This document shows, piece by piece, positions 1 to 6,220 of a stretch of 7,883 nt of DNA; position 1 is the stretch's first letter, and every line of letters begins with the position of its first letter. The notes under the pieces are model-generated. The model did no database searches, was not told the DNA's origin, and saw nothing but the letters and a program-made list of their open reading frames with translations. Origin of the DNA: Planctomycetota bacterium. Its GTDB lineage: Bacteria; Planctomycetota; Planctomycetia; Pirellulales; Pirellulaceae. Made by a program: the position numbers and the translations under genes. Location of the stretch: positions 1 to 7,883 of the forward strand of contig JAJRVM010000300.1 of assembly GCA_024277285.1 (NCBI GenBank). Reading direction: 5' to 3'.

Positions 1-804
1 GCATCGGTAGGCGTGGCGCCGAACAAGTTCCTGGCCAAAATCGCCAGCGATTTGGAGAAACCGGACGGCTTGGTGGTGGTTGATCCCCAACGCATTCAGG
101 CATTCTTGGATGCACTGCCGGTCGGCCGTATCTGGGGTGTTGGCCGAGTTACCGGACGAGTGTTTCAACGGCTTGGGATTCGCACGATTGGCCAGTTGCG
201 GCAGATGCCCGTGGAGACGTTACGACATCATTTTGGAAGCCACGGCGAACACTTGCTACAGCTGGCGCAAGGGATCGATAACCGACGAGTCGTCCCCGAA
301 CACGAAGCGAAATCGATATCGCACGAGACGACGTTCCCTCGCGACTTGCACGACCCGGAAGTGCTGCGCGCCTGGTTGTTGGACTTGAGCGAGCAGGTTG
401 CCTGTCGCTTGCGGCGGCGTAGGCTCAAGGGGAAAACCGTTCACCTCAAACTCCGTTTCAGTGATTTTACCACGATCACTCGAGCACACACGTTGTCTGC
501 TCCGACCGATGTCACGCAAGAGATCTGGGAAGCGGTGGCAGCGATGCTGGACAGCCGGATGCCGGCGCGCCAGTTGTCGGTTCGCTTGCTGGGAGTTGGC
601 GTCAGCGGATTGACGTGCGGGGCAGCCGTGCAGCTGAGTTTGTTCGAGGAGCAGGAGGACCGACGGCAGAGCCGGCTGGACGAAGTGGCTGACACGATTC
701 GCGGAAAGTTCGGCTCAGCCTCCTTGCAACGCGGACTCGGGATGTTGCGCGACCAGAGCTCGAATCCAAACCCAACCCCAAAACCCCCGACCACGGACCA
801 GTAA
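1..804 (+). CDS. dinB: DNA polymerase IV (Y-family translesion polymerase), 5'-truncated by the window edge
   Basis: Error-prone polymerase that copies past damaged template bases. The frame is open from base 1, so the gene begins upstream. The visible 267 residues start in the palm at the family signature GVAPNKFLAKIASDLEKPDG. Next comes the thumb helix-hairpin-helix region (LPVGRIWGVGR, then LGIRTIGQL, about residues 38-66). The little-finger domain follows, starting near SISHETTFPRDL (about residues 105-116). QLSLFEE, about 50 residues from the end, matches the beta-clamp binding motif of Pol IV proteins. The catalytic acidic residues of the palm would lie in the missing N-terminal part, about 100 residues by comparison with the family's usual length. 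The Pro/Asn/Thr-rich tail is probably disordered. The gene converges on abiEii. A GTG at position 13 is internal, not the start. No SOS box can be judged because the promoter is outside the window. Confidence 0.95.
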   Translation, partial: ASVGVAPNKFLAKIASDLEKPDGLVVVDPQRIQAFLDALPVGRIWGVGRVTGRVFQRLGIRTIGQLRQMPVETLRHHFGSHGEHLLQLAQGIDNRRVVPEHEAKSISHETTFPRDLHDPEVLRAWLLDLSEQVACRLRRRRLKGKTVHLKLRFSDFTTITRAHTLSAPTDVTQEIWEAVAAMLDSRMPARQLSVRLLGVGVSGLTCGAAVQLSLFEEQEDRRQSRLDEVADTIRGKFGSASLQRGLGMLRDQSSNPNPTPKPPTTDQ

Positions 805-870
805 ACTGGGAATTGGTACGGTCCTCCATTGGGATCGGATACGGCGGGCAGACGAGGCGCTGGAATTACA

Positions 871-1131
871 CTTCTTTTCTTGCCCGCCATTTTCTCTTGC
901 CCTCCAAGGAAAAACACCGGGTACGCAATCGACTAGAACGTTATCCATGATCGCGACGGCAGAAAAGGGCAAAGAAGATTTAGGGCAAAGAATAGCGCCT
1001 GTTGGATCGCGTTGCGATCGGGCAACTGCCGGCCAAGTGTTCGAGCACAGCAGGTGTCTATTCGGAACAAGCACCGTCGTGATCACCGGCAGTAATATGG
1101 CCCCATTCGTTTACTCTTCAACAGCCCAAGC
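871..1131 (-). repeat. Dispersed intergenic repeat, copy A (inverted relative to 5914-6158)
   Basis: The reverse complement of this stretch aligns along its length with 5914-6158. Shared blocks, in order, include GGGCTG, CCATATT, GACGGT..TTGTTCCGA, CTCGAACAC, GCGCTATTCTTTGCCC, ATCTTCTTTGCCC, GCGTTCT-like sequence, GAGGGCAA and AAAATGGCGGGCAA. Identity is roughly two thirds by eye, with small indels. Read in its own orientation, the unit begins within ten bases after the abiEii stop codon and points the same way as abiEii. It ends in a long hairpin (874-905 with 961-995). No transposase or target duplication is seen. The function is unknown; a non-autonomous mobile element or a structured 3' end are both possible. 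Confidence 0.75.
874..995. repeat. Long imperfect hairpin inside repeat copy A
   Basis: Positions 874-905 (CTTTTCTTGCCCGCCATTTT and onward) are complementary to 961-995, whose reverse complement reads CTATTCTTTGCCC then TCTTCTTTGCCC. Two TTTGCCC-type blocks in each arm pair with the two blocks of the other arm, allowing one-base gaps. The loop is about 55 bases. The matching hairpin in copy B (6051-6155) is better preserved. Confidence 0.65.
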
Positions 1132-1138
1132 CTAGTCT

Positions 1139-2011
1139 TCATTCGTCGGATTCGATCCTCTCGATCACTTGACGAAAGAAATCCCGCGACCAAACCTCCA
1201 AAGATCTGCGATCACGTACGAACGGTGCTACCTCCTCGCGAATCTCCGCGATGTCCACCTGTTGGACTCGCTGATGTAGAAGGTCCAGCAAGCGTGGTCT
1301 TGTCAGAGGTTGCTTGCCGTCAGGGTAGTCGCCGGATTGGCGCATCCTTGTCTCCAAATGGTCGAGGTTTACGCGAGGATGGCGGGCCGTGTACCAAACG
1401 AGATCGTACCAGTCCCGCCCTTTGGTCCGGCTCTTCCATTTCCGGCAGAGTACGGCGTGTAGCTTCCCCGCGAACAGGTCGGGAAGACAGTAGACTCGCA
1501 GCCCAAATGGAATCGGCTGAAGTAAGTACTTGCTCTCTGTCTCGAAGCCCTCGGGAGGATTTGTATCGACTTCTAGTTTGATTTTCAGCAGCTTGCTGGC
1601 GTGAAGTCCGCGTAACAACTCGTCGCTAGTATCGATGACCAACAATTGGCTGTACGTGTTTGCCTTGACGAAAGCCGATTCGATCCGATTGTGTGTGGTC
1701 TTCTCGCTTGGTTGGAAATCGACCTCGAATCCAAAACTCCGGATCTCTCGGAGCAAGGCGTCACCAAAAGTGCCCAAAGTGAAGTTTGCGTTGGGTGTCA
1801 AGAGTGAGAAATCGAGGTCTTCGGAGTAGCGGTCCAAGCCATAGAGAACTCGCAACGCGGTGCCACCGTAGAAGGCAGCGTGCTCGAAGAACTTGCCACG
1901 CCAAAGGCCGAGAAGTGCAAGTTCCTGCAGAATCTCCCGAAGCGCATTGACATAGTCGTCCCGCGTCTGGCAATCATATCGATTCAGCATGCTGCGGATC
2001 GCGCCGTGCAC
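1139..2011 (-). CDS. abiEii: AbiEii/AbiGii-family nucleotidyltransferase toxin
   Basis: Toxin half of an AbiE module (type IV toxin-antitoxin, phage abortive infection). The family has a nucleotidyltransferase fold. The 290 residues show the hallmark GGTALR (49-54) followed by SEDLDF (63-68), the nucleotidyltransferase motif with its acidic pair. Further family motifs are IKLEVD (144-149), LPDLFAGKLHAVL (176-188) and RDWYDL (199-204). I chose the GTG at 2011 because GGGAGGA lies five bases upstream (2017-2023). The ATG at 1990 (residue 8) has no comparable site. The start lies within the last codons of abiEi, a 38-base overlap implying co-transcription and probably coupled translation. Length and motifs look intact, so the protein is probably functional. 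Its cellular target cannot be read from the sequence. Confidence 0.92.
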   Translation of the reverse strand: MHGAIRSMLNRYDCQTRDDYVNALREILQELALLGLWRGKFFEHAAFYGGTALRVLYGLDRYSEDLDFSLLTPNANFTLGTFGDALLREIRSFGFEVDFQPSEKTTHNRIESAFVKANTYSQLLVIDTSDELLRGLHASKLLKIKLEVDTNPPEGFETESKYLLQPIPFGLRVYCLPDLFAGKLHAVLCRKWKSRTKGRDWYDLVWYTARHPRVNLDHLETRMRQSGDYPDGKQPLTRPRLLDLLHQRVQQVDIAEIREEVAPFVRDRRSLEVWSRDFFRQVIERIESDE

Positions 2012-2657
2012 TTTCGTCCTCCCAGAGCGAGTTGAGGAACTGGAACAGGTAACGGATTTTCCTGGAGCTGTAGGCTTGCTGAACTGTCTCGATGCGGGAG
2101 CGGTTAAGCTTCGCCAATGAAGCGAAGTCGAGCCGCAGGTCGTGCGCCAAATAGGATTCGAAATCCGAGCGCTTCGTTCCGCTGAATCGTTTGTCGGCCC
2201 ACACTTTGTCTGCCAACGCCTTTTCGGCGCAGGCGATCAGAAAGGAACCGGTCGGTGATTCTACCTGCTCCGCGCCAACGGCATAACGTTGCAGGGAAAG
2301 CGAACGGTACGTGAAAGTGCCAAACGGGGTGTCGAATCTTCGGGAACGGCCCAAGGCGACTGACGTCACGGTGGAAGCTCGTTCCGGAATCAGCCCGTGG
2401 TAATTCAACGCGTACTCAAGACTGATGTACGACGGACCGTGAATCAGATTCGCCAACAGCCCGCGGCTCAGCGGCCCACGCCGAAACGCGCGGCCGAACG
2501 TGTAGAGCCCCTTCCGAATGCGGACGATATCGCCGCTTCGCAGCAGCTTGCTGATCTTGTCGCGAGGCTTGTTCAGGTGCGTCAGGCAACTGGTCAACTG
2601 TTGATAGTCGAATACGTCACGGTCGAACGCCTGTCGAATTTCCGCCAATACGGCCAT
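1974..2657 (-). CDS. abiEi: AbiEi-family antitoxin / transcriptional regulator
   Basis: Antitoxin partner of abiEii. In this family an N-terminal winged helix-turn-helix binds the operon's own promoter and a C-terminal domain neutralises the toxin. The 227 residues show a winged-helix region (about 1-55) ending in LLRSGDIVRIRKGLY (38-52). The antitoxin domain follows: GPSYISLEYALNYHGLIPE (74-92), a VTSVALGRSRRF stretch (97-108), FGTFTYRSL (112-120) and AEKALADKVW (144-153). I chose the ATG at 2657 because family homology begins there. Upstream in-frame ATGs at 2702 and 2729 would add residues unlike the family and would run through the candidate operator at 2681-2703. The ribosome site is weak (TTGGAA about eight bases upstream). 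First gene of a two-gene minus-strand operon. Normal length, no sign of decay. Confidence 0.9.
   Translation of the reverse strand: MAVLAEIRQAFDRDVFDYQQLTSCLTHLNKPRDKISKLLRSGDIVRIRKGLYTFGRAFRRGPLSRGLLANLIHGPSYISLEYALNYHGLIPERASTVTSVALGRSRRFDTPFGTFTYRSLSLQRYAVGAEQVESPTGSFLIACAEKALADKVWADKRFSGTKRSDFESYLAHDLRLDFASLAKLNRSRIETVQQAYSSRKIRYLFQFLNSLWEDESARRDPQHAESI
2017..2023 (-). promoter_or_regulatory. Ribosome binding site for abiEii, inside abiEi
   Basis: The minus strand reads GGGAGGA, then CGAAA, then GTG at 2011. The strong match and five-base spacing decide the GTG start over the ATG at 1990, which would have 26 bases between the site and the codon. Confidence 0.7.
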
Positions 2658-2680
2658 GGTCGCATTCCAAAATCGCCAAA

Positions 2681-2703
2681 TAAGTCCACGATATATGGAC
2701 ATA
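2681..2703. promoter_or_regulatory. Candidate abiE operator (23-base imperfect palindrome)
   Basis: Arms TAAGTCCA (2681-2688) and TGGACATA (2696-2703) surround the spacer CGATATA. Seven of eight arm pairs match. The site lies 23 bases upstream of the abiEi ATG, where a self-repressing AbiEi would bind. AbiEi proteins studied elsewhere bind inverted repeats in their promoters. Assigning this site is inference from position and symmetry. Confidence 0.4.
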
Positions 2704-2746
2704 CTATGCTTAAAACGTGGAATTGTCAAATGGATTGCCGAGTTAG

Positions 2747-2767
2747 TTGGCGGCCTCAGCTACGTGT
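2747..2767 (+). repeat. 21-base direct repeat, copy 1
   Basis: TTGGCGGCCTCAGCTACGTG plus one T, identical to 3081-3101. A related version with four transitions over 20 bases lies at 2908-2927. This copy marks the left edge of the hairpin cluster. Confidence 0.8.
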
Positions 2768-2880
2768 AGCTCGGGAATCCTTCCCGAGCGCGAGCAGGTT
2801 TTTGCCTGCTGATCCACGTCTATCTCAGCGAAACTGGCACGAGTTTTTCGCTGCTTTGTGCCCGGGATGGAATCCCAGGC
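2747..2880. repeat. Cluster of short hairpins (REP-like)
   Basis: Four stem-loops lie in 112 bases. GCTCGGGA/TCCCGAGC is at 2769-2789 (8-bp perfect stem, 5-base loop). AGCAGG/CCTGCT is at 2793-2810. CAGCGAAA/TTTCGCTG is at 2826-2853. GCC.GGGAT/ATCCC.GGC is at 2860-2880 (3-base loop, one mismatch). AGCTAC-GT-GTAGCT (2758-2771) is a further tight inverted repeat at the left end. The stems differ in sequence, so this is not a simple tandem array. It resembles REP/MITE-type intergenic structure. Whether it is transcribed cannot be told. Confidence 0.65.
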
Positions 2881-2907
2881 TACGGCTGGACACCTATACT
2901 GGGTCTC

Positions 2908-2927
2908 TGGCGGTCTTAGCTATGCGT
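2908..2927 (+). repeat. Diverged copy of the 21-base repeat
   Basis: TGGCGGTCTTAGCTATGCGT matches copy 1 at 16 of 20 bases, and all four differences are C/T transitions. It lies 27 bases after the last hairpin, so the cluster is roughly bracketed by two related sequences. Confidence 0.5.
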
Positions 2928-2975
2928 CTAGAACTCATTACCCCGCCTTCATCGCAGAGAACGTTTGCCCCGCCC

Positions 2976-2983
2976 AGAAGGAG
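2976..2983 (+). promoter_or_regulatory. Ribosome binding site deciding a TTG start
   Basis: AGAAGGAG followed by seven bases (TCCCGCC) and then TTG at 2991. This is the best ribosome site near the gene's 5' end and is why the TTG was preferred over the in-frame ATG at 2922 and the TTG at 3081. Confidence 0.6.
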
Positions 2984-2990
2984 TCCCGCC

Positions 2991-5651
2991 TTGAATCATT
3001 CCCGTACGTTATTCGCCCCCGTAGCTGGGCCCGCCAGGGTTCAGCGACCTGCTAACCGGAGTGGCAATTCAACTGAGTTCTTGGCGGCCTCAGCTACGTG
3101 TGCGGTTCCACTCTTGCTCCTCTTGCTTGCGCCGGCAATTGTCCATGCTCAGGGAACTAATCAACTGAGCATTTTGAATAACGAGTATCCGCGCGTCTTC
3201 TTTTTCCGCAACAGCGAACAGGCGTGTAACGCGCGATTATATCCAACGTTTGCGAGTTGGGACGCGCAGTTCAATCGCCTGCAGGGGATCATGGGGAAAT
3301 GCCTGGACGAAGAGTGTCTGGGACGCGAGCCACGCAATATCGAGTTCTTCAGCCGTTTCAAGCAGCAGCATCCCGATCAGGTCGTGTTGCTCCATTTCAA
3401 TGGAAATGCGCGCGACCCTCGCTATCACACGCAAAAGTACTTTCCCGGTCACTGGATCTACCGCAGTGCGGTCATGATCACCGCGGACGTGCCGTCCCAG
3501 TCGGGCGAGTCGGTGATCAAGGTAAAGGATACCAGCAGATTTCGCATGAACGCCGGTCGCTTTGAAACGTCGAACGATGATATCGCCCTGCTGGGAATGA
3601 CGGCTGATGGCAAGCATGACTGGTACCACTGTGAACAAGTGCAATTGATTGCCGTAGACCCGCGAGCTCGTACGATTCGTGTCAAACGAGGCTGCTACGG
3701 TACCAAACCGTTAGCGTTTAGGGCCAACGCGTCACGCGCGGCGGCGCACCAGGTGGAAGGCCCCTGGGGGCGGCACAACAACATTATGTGGTTTTACAAC
3801 CATAGCGCTCTGTGCCCCAAGGACAAGAACGGCCGCAACTGCAATGATCTGCTGGTCGACGACCTGGCCGAGTGGTTTGGGCCCGCCGGTAAGTTAGCGG
3901 CGTTTGATGGGATCGAGTTCGATGTGATGTTCAATCAGACCCATGGTGACACGGACGGCGATGGGCTGGAAGAGGACGGAGTGATCGACGGAATCAATCA
4001 ATATGGAATCGGCATGATCCAGTTGGCGCGGCAGTTGCGCCAGCGGATGGGAGACCAGTTCGTCATCCAGGGAGATGGCGCGTTGGGACCTGGTGGCTCG
4101 CGCAGCCAGCGCGCGTGGCACATCCTAAACGGTATCGAAAGCGAGGGCTGGCCGAACCTGAACGACTGGGAGTTCGACGATTGGTCGGGAGGGCTGAACC
4201 GGCACTTCTTCTGGCGCGACAACGCGTACAAGCCGGTTTTCAACTATGTGAACCACAAATGGGTTCAACCGGTGGCCGGTCGACCGGGAGTGCACGAGAA
4301 TCCGGACGTTCCTTTTTCGCGGCACCGGCTGGCCTTTGCGGCTTGCCAGTTCTTCGACGCGGCCGTCTGCTATTCATTCGCGCCACGCCGCGATGCAGAC
4401 GGCAAGTTCGGTGTATGGGATGAGTTTCGTTGTGGCGTCGACAATCAACTCGGCTGGCTAGGTCGACCGGAAGGACCGGCTGTCCACCTGGCTGCGGCCT
4501 CGCCCGACCTGCTGCAAGGCCATGGTGAGGGAGCGACGCTCGCCAAGTTGATTTCGGGTGCGGTGAAGACGTCAGGCACTGCGGACTCTGTGCGCGTGGA
4601 AGCGGTCGACGCGGCCGCAACAACCCTGCGATTCACAATCCAGAGCGTTCCCACCGATGGCCCCGATCTATACGTGAAGGTGGTTATGCAGGGGCAACCA
4701 CGCTCCGGTTATCCCCGTGAGATGGCGCGGTTCGCGCAGGTTGGTTTGTCGGGCGGGATGATGGACTTGATGGCCGGTCCACCGCGCGCCACCGGCATGA
4801 AGCTGCGTGGGGCGCGTTGCGAAGTGCCTCTTGACCGAGCGACCGGCGCGCGACTACTGTTCCGCCCCGCGACCATCGCTGGTGAAAAACTTGCCGGTTG
4901 CTTTGCGCATCCACCTTATAAGGGTGCGAAGGGCTATGTGTACTGGGAGCGGGAAGTCGATGTACCGCGCGCGAGCCAATTGTGTTTTTCGGTCGGCATG
5001 GGCGAGAAGAGCCCCGAGCGATCAGACGGCGTTCAGTTTCAAGTATATGGCGCAGTGGTGAAAGAGAACGCACTTGGGGCGTACCAAAAGCTGTTCGAAA
5101 CCACAACTAACCGTCATCAATGGCTGCCGCAGACCGTATCATTGGCGCCGTACGCTGGCCAGCGAGTGCGTTTGAAGTTTGTGGCCGACTGCGGGCCTCA
5201 CGACAACGCGACCACGGATCAGGCGTATTGGGGGGCGGTGAAGATCGTCACCGTCGGGGCCGGCAAGGAGCATATCACGCCCTTCAAGCAGTACATGACC
5301 TGGGTCAACGACCGGCCGTTTCGATCCGGGTTCTACTATTCGAACATCAAGTCGGGCAAAGTCGATCTAGCATTCAATATTGAAGGCAGCGAGTCGGTTG
5401 TGATTCAATCCGTGACCGCTCACGCGCACTGCGATGTGATGATCCGCCTGTTCCAACGTGGCATTGTGTTGGCCAACCCATCGCACGAACCGTACAAGTT
5501 CGATCTAACCAAGTTGGCGCCCAATCGCAAGTACCGGCGGCTGCAAGGCACGGTAAATCAGGATGCGCTGACGAATAACGGTCAAGCTACAGGAGCCACC
5601 GTCACCGTCGGCCCACGCGATGGGCTTTTTCTAAGACGCGTGGATCGGTAA
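2991..5651 (+). CDS. Exported putative glycoside hydrolase-like protein with C-terminal beta-rich domains
   Basis: Large secreted protein, 886 residues from the TTG at 2991. The signal peptide has a long N-region (1-39), core LLLLLLAPAIV (41-51) and likely cleavage after VHA (51-53). Residues about 57-500 read like a TIM barrel of the hypothetical glycoside hydrolase group. Strand-like segments are VVLLHFNGN (in HPDQVVLLHFNGN), FDGIEFDVMF (305-314), FVIQGDGA, ILNGIESEGW and FNYVNHKW, followed by WDEFRCGVDNQLGWLGRP (from 476). E309, D311 and the Glu residues of GIESEGW are candidate catalytic acids. GDTDGDGLEEDG (319-330) resembles a calcium-binding loop. Residues about 500-886 are beta-rich; a jelly-roll, CBM-like segment lies around 640-760 (GYVYWEREVDVP onward). 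Many Cys and Trp residues fit an extracellular protein. I recognise no exact family and the substrate is unknown. It stands alone on its strand, divergent from abiE. A TTG at 3081 is an alternative start giving a short, ordinary signal peptide. Confidence 0.75.
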   Translation: MNHSRTLFAPVAGPARVQRPANRSGNSTEFLAASATCAVPLLLLLLAPAIVHAQGTNQLSILNNEYPRVFFFRNSEQACNARLYPTFASWDAQFNRLQGIMGKCLDEECLGREPRNIEFFSRFKQQHPDQVVLLHFNGNARDPRYHTQKYFPGHWIYRSAVMITADVPSQSGESVIKVKDTSRFRMNAGRFETSNDDIALLGMTADGKHDWYHCEQVQLIAVDPRARTIRVKRGCYGTKPLAFRANASRAAAHQVEGPWGRHNNIMWFYNHSALCPKDKNGRNCNDLLVDDLAEWFGPAGKLAAFDGIEFDVMFNQTHGDTDGDGLEEDGVIDGINQYGIGMIQLARQLRQRMGDQFVIQGDGALGPGGSRSQRAWHILNGIESEGWPNLNDWEFDDWSGGLNRHFFWRDNAYKPVFNYVNHKWVQPVAGRPGVHENPDVPFSRHRLAFAACQFFDAAVCYSFAPRRDADGKFGVWDEFRCGVDNQLGWLGRPEGPAVHLAAASPDLLQGHGEGATLAKLISGAVKTSGTADSVRVEAVDAAATTLRFTIQSVPTDGPDLYVKVVMQGQPRSGYPREMARFAQVGLSGGMMDLMAGPPRATGMKLRGARCEVPLDRATGARLLFRPATIAGEKLAGCFAHPPYKGAKGYVYWEREVDVPRASQLCFSVGMGEKSPERSDGVQFQVYGAVVKENALGAYQKLFETTTNRHQWLPQTVSLAPYAGQRVRLKFVADCGPHDNATTDQAYWGAVKIVTVGAGKEHITPFKQYMTWVNDRPFRSGFYYSNIKSGKVDLAFNIEGSESVVIQSVTAHAHCDVMIRLFQRGIVLANPSHEPYKFDLTKLAPNRKYRRLQGTVNQDALTNNGQATGATVTVGPRDGLFLRRVDR
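3081..3101 (+). repeat. 21-base direct repeat, copy 2, inside the signal-peptide coding region
   Basis: Exact copy of 2747-2767. Here it is read in frame as LAASATC, immediately before the hydrophobic core of the exported hydrolase's signal peptide. It suggests that repeat DNA contributed to the gene's 5' end or that part of the 5' end was duplicated upstream. Confidence 0.8.
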
Positions 5652-5824
5652 CAGGAGCTGCTCCGTTCGCTGCTTTCGATATGTCATCTACTGCGAATCG
5701 ATCGTAGGAACGGGGGACGCCGCACCCTGGAGTGGTCGATTTCCCGGAAGTGGGGCATGTCTGGGGAGCATGGTTGAATTGCCGTTGTTGCGCTCGCCTA
5801 CTCCGTCGATTGATGATTGCTGAA

Positions 5825-5873
5825 TGTCGATTGTTGAAGTAGGAGTCCTGCCTTCGCAAATCAACAATCGACA
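5825..5873. repeat. Perfect 13-bp hairpin
   Basis: TGTCGATTGTTGA (5825-5837) and TCAACAATCGACA (5861-5873) are exact reverse complements around a 23-base loop that holds the smaller pairs GAAG/CTTC and AGGA/TCCT. It lies 174 bases after the hydrolase stop. The absence of a T-run argues against a standard terminator. Confidence 0.6.
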
Positions 5874-5884
5874 ATCAAATCTCG

Positions 5885-5908
5885 GCCAACCTGCGCCGGT
5901 TGGCGCAG
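5885..5908. repeat. Two overlapping, mutually exclusive hairpins
   Basis: GCCAACC (5885-5891) pairs with GGTTGGC (5898-5904), and CTGCGCC (5891-5897) pairs with GGCGCAG (5902-5908). Both stems are perfect and 7 bp, and they share bases, so only one can form at a time. They lie immediately before repeat copy B. No function is implied by the sequence alone. Confidence 0.5.
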
Positions 5909-5913
5909 CAGTA

Positions 5914-6158
5914 AAGGCTGGGCTGCTAAAAAGTCGACGATTTGGGTCCATATTGCTGTTGGCGGCGCGACGGTTTTTGTTCCGACTTCACGCGCACTGC
6001 ACTCGAACACGGGGGGACAGCCGCCTAGTCGCCACGCAATCGATCAAGCGCTATTCTTTGCCCCTAATCTTCTTTGCCCTCTTCTCCTACCGCGAAGTGA
6101 CTGGCGTTCTGGTTACTCTCTTTTGAGGGCAAAGAAAATGGCGGGCAAAGAAAAGACA
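5914..6158 (+). repeat. Dispersed intergenic repeat, copy B
   Basis: Counterpart of copy A in opposite orientation; the aligned blocks listed under copy A are read here on the plus strand. Possible weak homology extends to about 6200. The unit points the same way as the upstream hydrolase gene and lies between convergent genes, as copy A does. It ends in a well-preserved hairpin. No protein signature, transposase or flanking duplication is visible. Confidence 0.75.
6051..6155. repeat. Long 31-bp imperfect hairpin ending repeat copy B
   Basis: Arm 6051-6081 matches the reverse complement of arm 6125-6155 at 26 of 31 positions with no gaps. The loop is 43 bases. Each arm contains two TCTTTGCCC-type blocks (or their complement GGGCAAAGA). 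The size and conservation relative to copy A suggest that the folded DNA or RNA was maintained. Confidence 0.75.
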
Positions 6159-6200
6159 GTGCGATGACAGCTTTTTCTCTGCCCGTGTTTTCTGCGTCCT

Positions 6201-6220
6201 GGGGAATGTCTGACTTCCCC
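6201..6220. repeat. Short stem-loop GGGGAA/TTCCCC
   Basis: GGGGAA (6201-6206), an 8-base loop TGTCTGAC, then TTCCCC (6215-6220). It lies between repeat copy B and the end of the vapB-like gene. There is no T-run on either side to make a classical terminator. Confidence 0.45.

Larger units (their letters stand above)
805..1138. other. Intergenic gap between convergent dinB and abiEii, mostly repeat copy A
   Basis: I see no credible gene here on either strand. About 871-1131 is a diverged copy of a dispersed repeat found again, inverted, at 5914-6158. Possible weaker homology continues to about 836. The stretch 805-835 carries no terminator with a clear stem followed by a T-run. Short open frames on the minus strand run through the repeat and into the dinB antisense strand without any recognisable protein signature. 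Confidence 0.7.
2658..2990. other. Divergent intergenic gap between abiEi and the exported hydrolase
   Basis: This gap holds the abiE control region (2658-2720), a cluster of four hairpins (2769-2880) bounded by related short repeats (2747-2767 and 2908-2927), and the hydrolase ribosome binding site (2976-2983). I see no gene. A plus-strand frame stays open across it, but its residues look random and share nothing with secreted proteins. No clear sigma-70 promoter for the hydrolase was found. Confidence 0.6.

Noticed and set aside
795..823. Terminator after dinB built from GGACC/GGTCC
   Set aside because: The arms are only five bases, the loop is long and there is no T-run; it is not distinguishable from chance.
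715..1086. Minus-strand open frames across repeat copy A and the end of dinB
   Set aside because: They consist of repeat sequence plus the dinB antisense strand and do not correspond in frame to the frame open in copy B.
2758..2880. CRISPR-like array
   Set aside because: The hairpins have different sequences and irregular spacing; there are no identical repeats with unique spacers and no cas genes nearby.
2397..2990. Upstream extension of the hydrolase reading frame, adding 198 codons
   Set aside because: It runs antisense to the well-supported abiEi gene and across the hairpin cluster, has no protein signature, and precedes a clear ribosome site and signal peptide. The open frame is a by-product of GC-rich codon use.
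5824..6126. 100-codon plus-strand open frame inside repeat copy B
   Set aside because: It begins in a perfect hairpin and passes through repeat DNA. The frame is not kept in copy A, and there is no convincing ribosome site or domain.
6201..6220. Integron attC or recombination site
   Set aside because: Only a simple 6-bp stem is present, without the paired R/L core sites, an integrase or gene cassettes.
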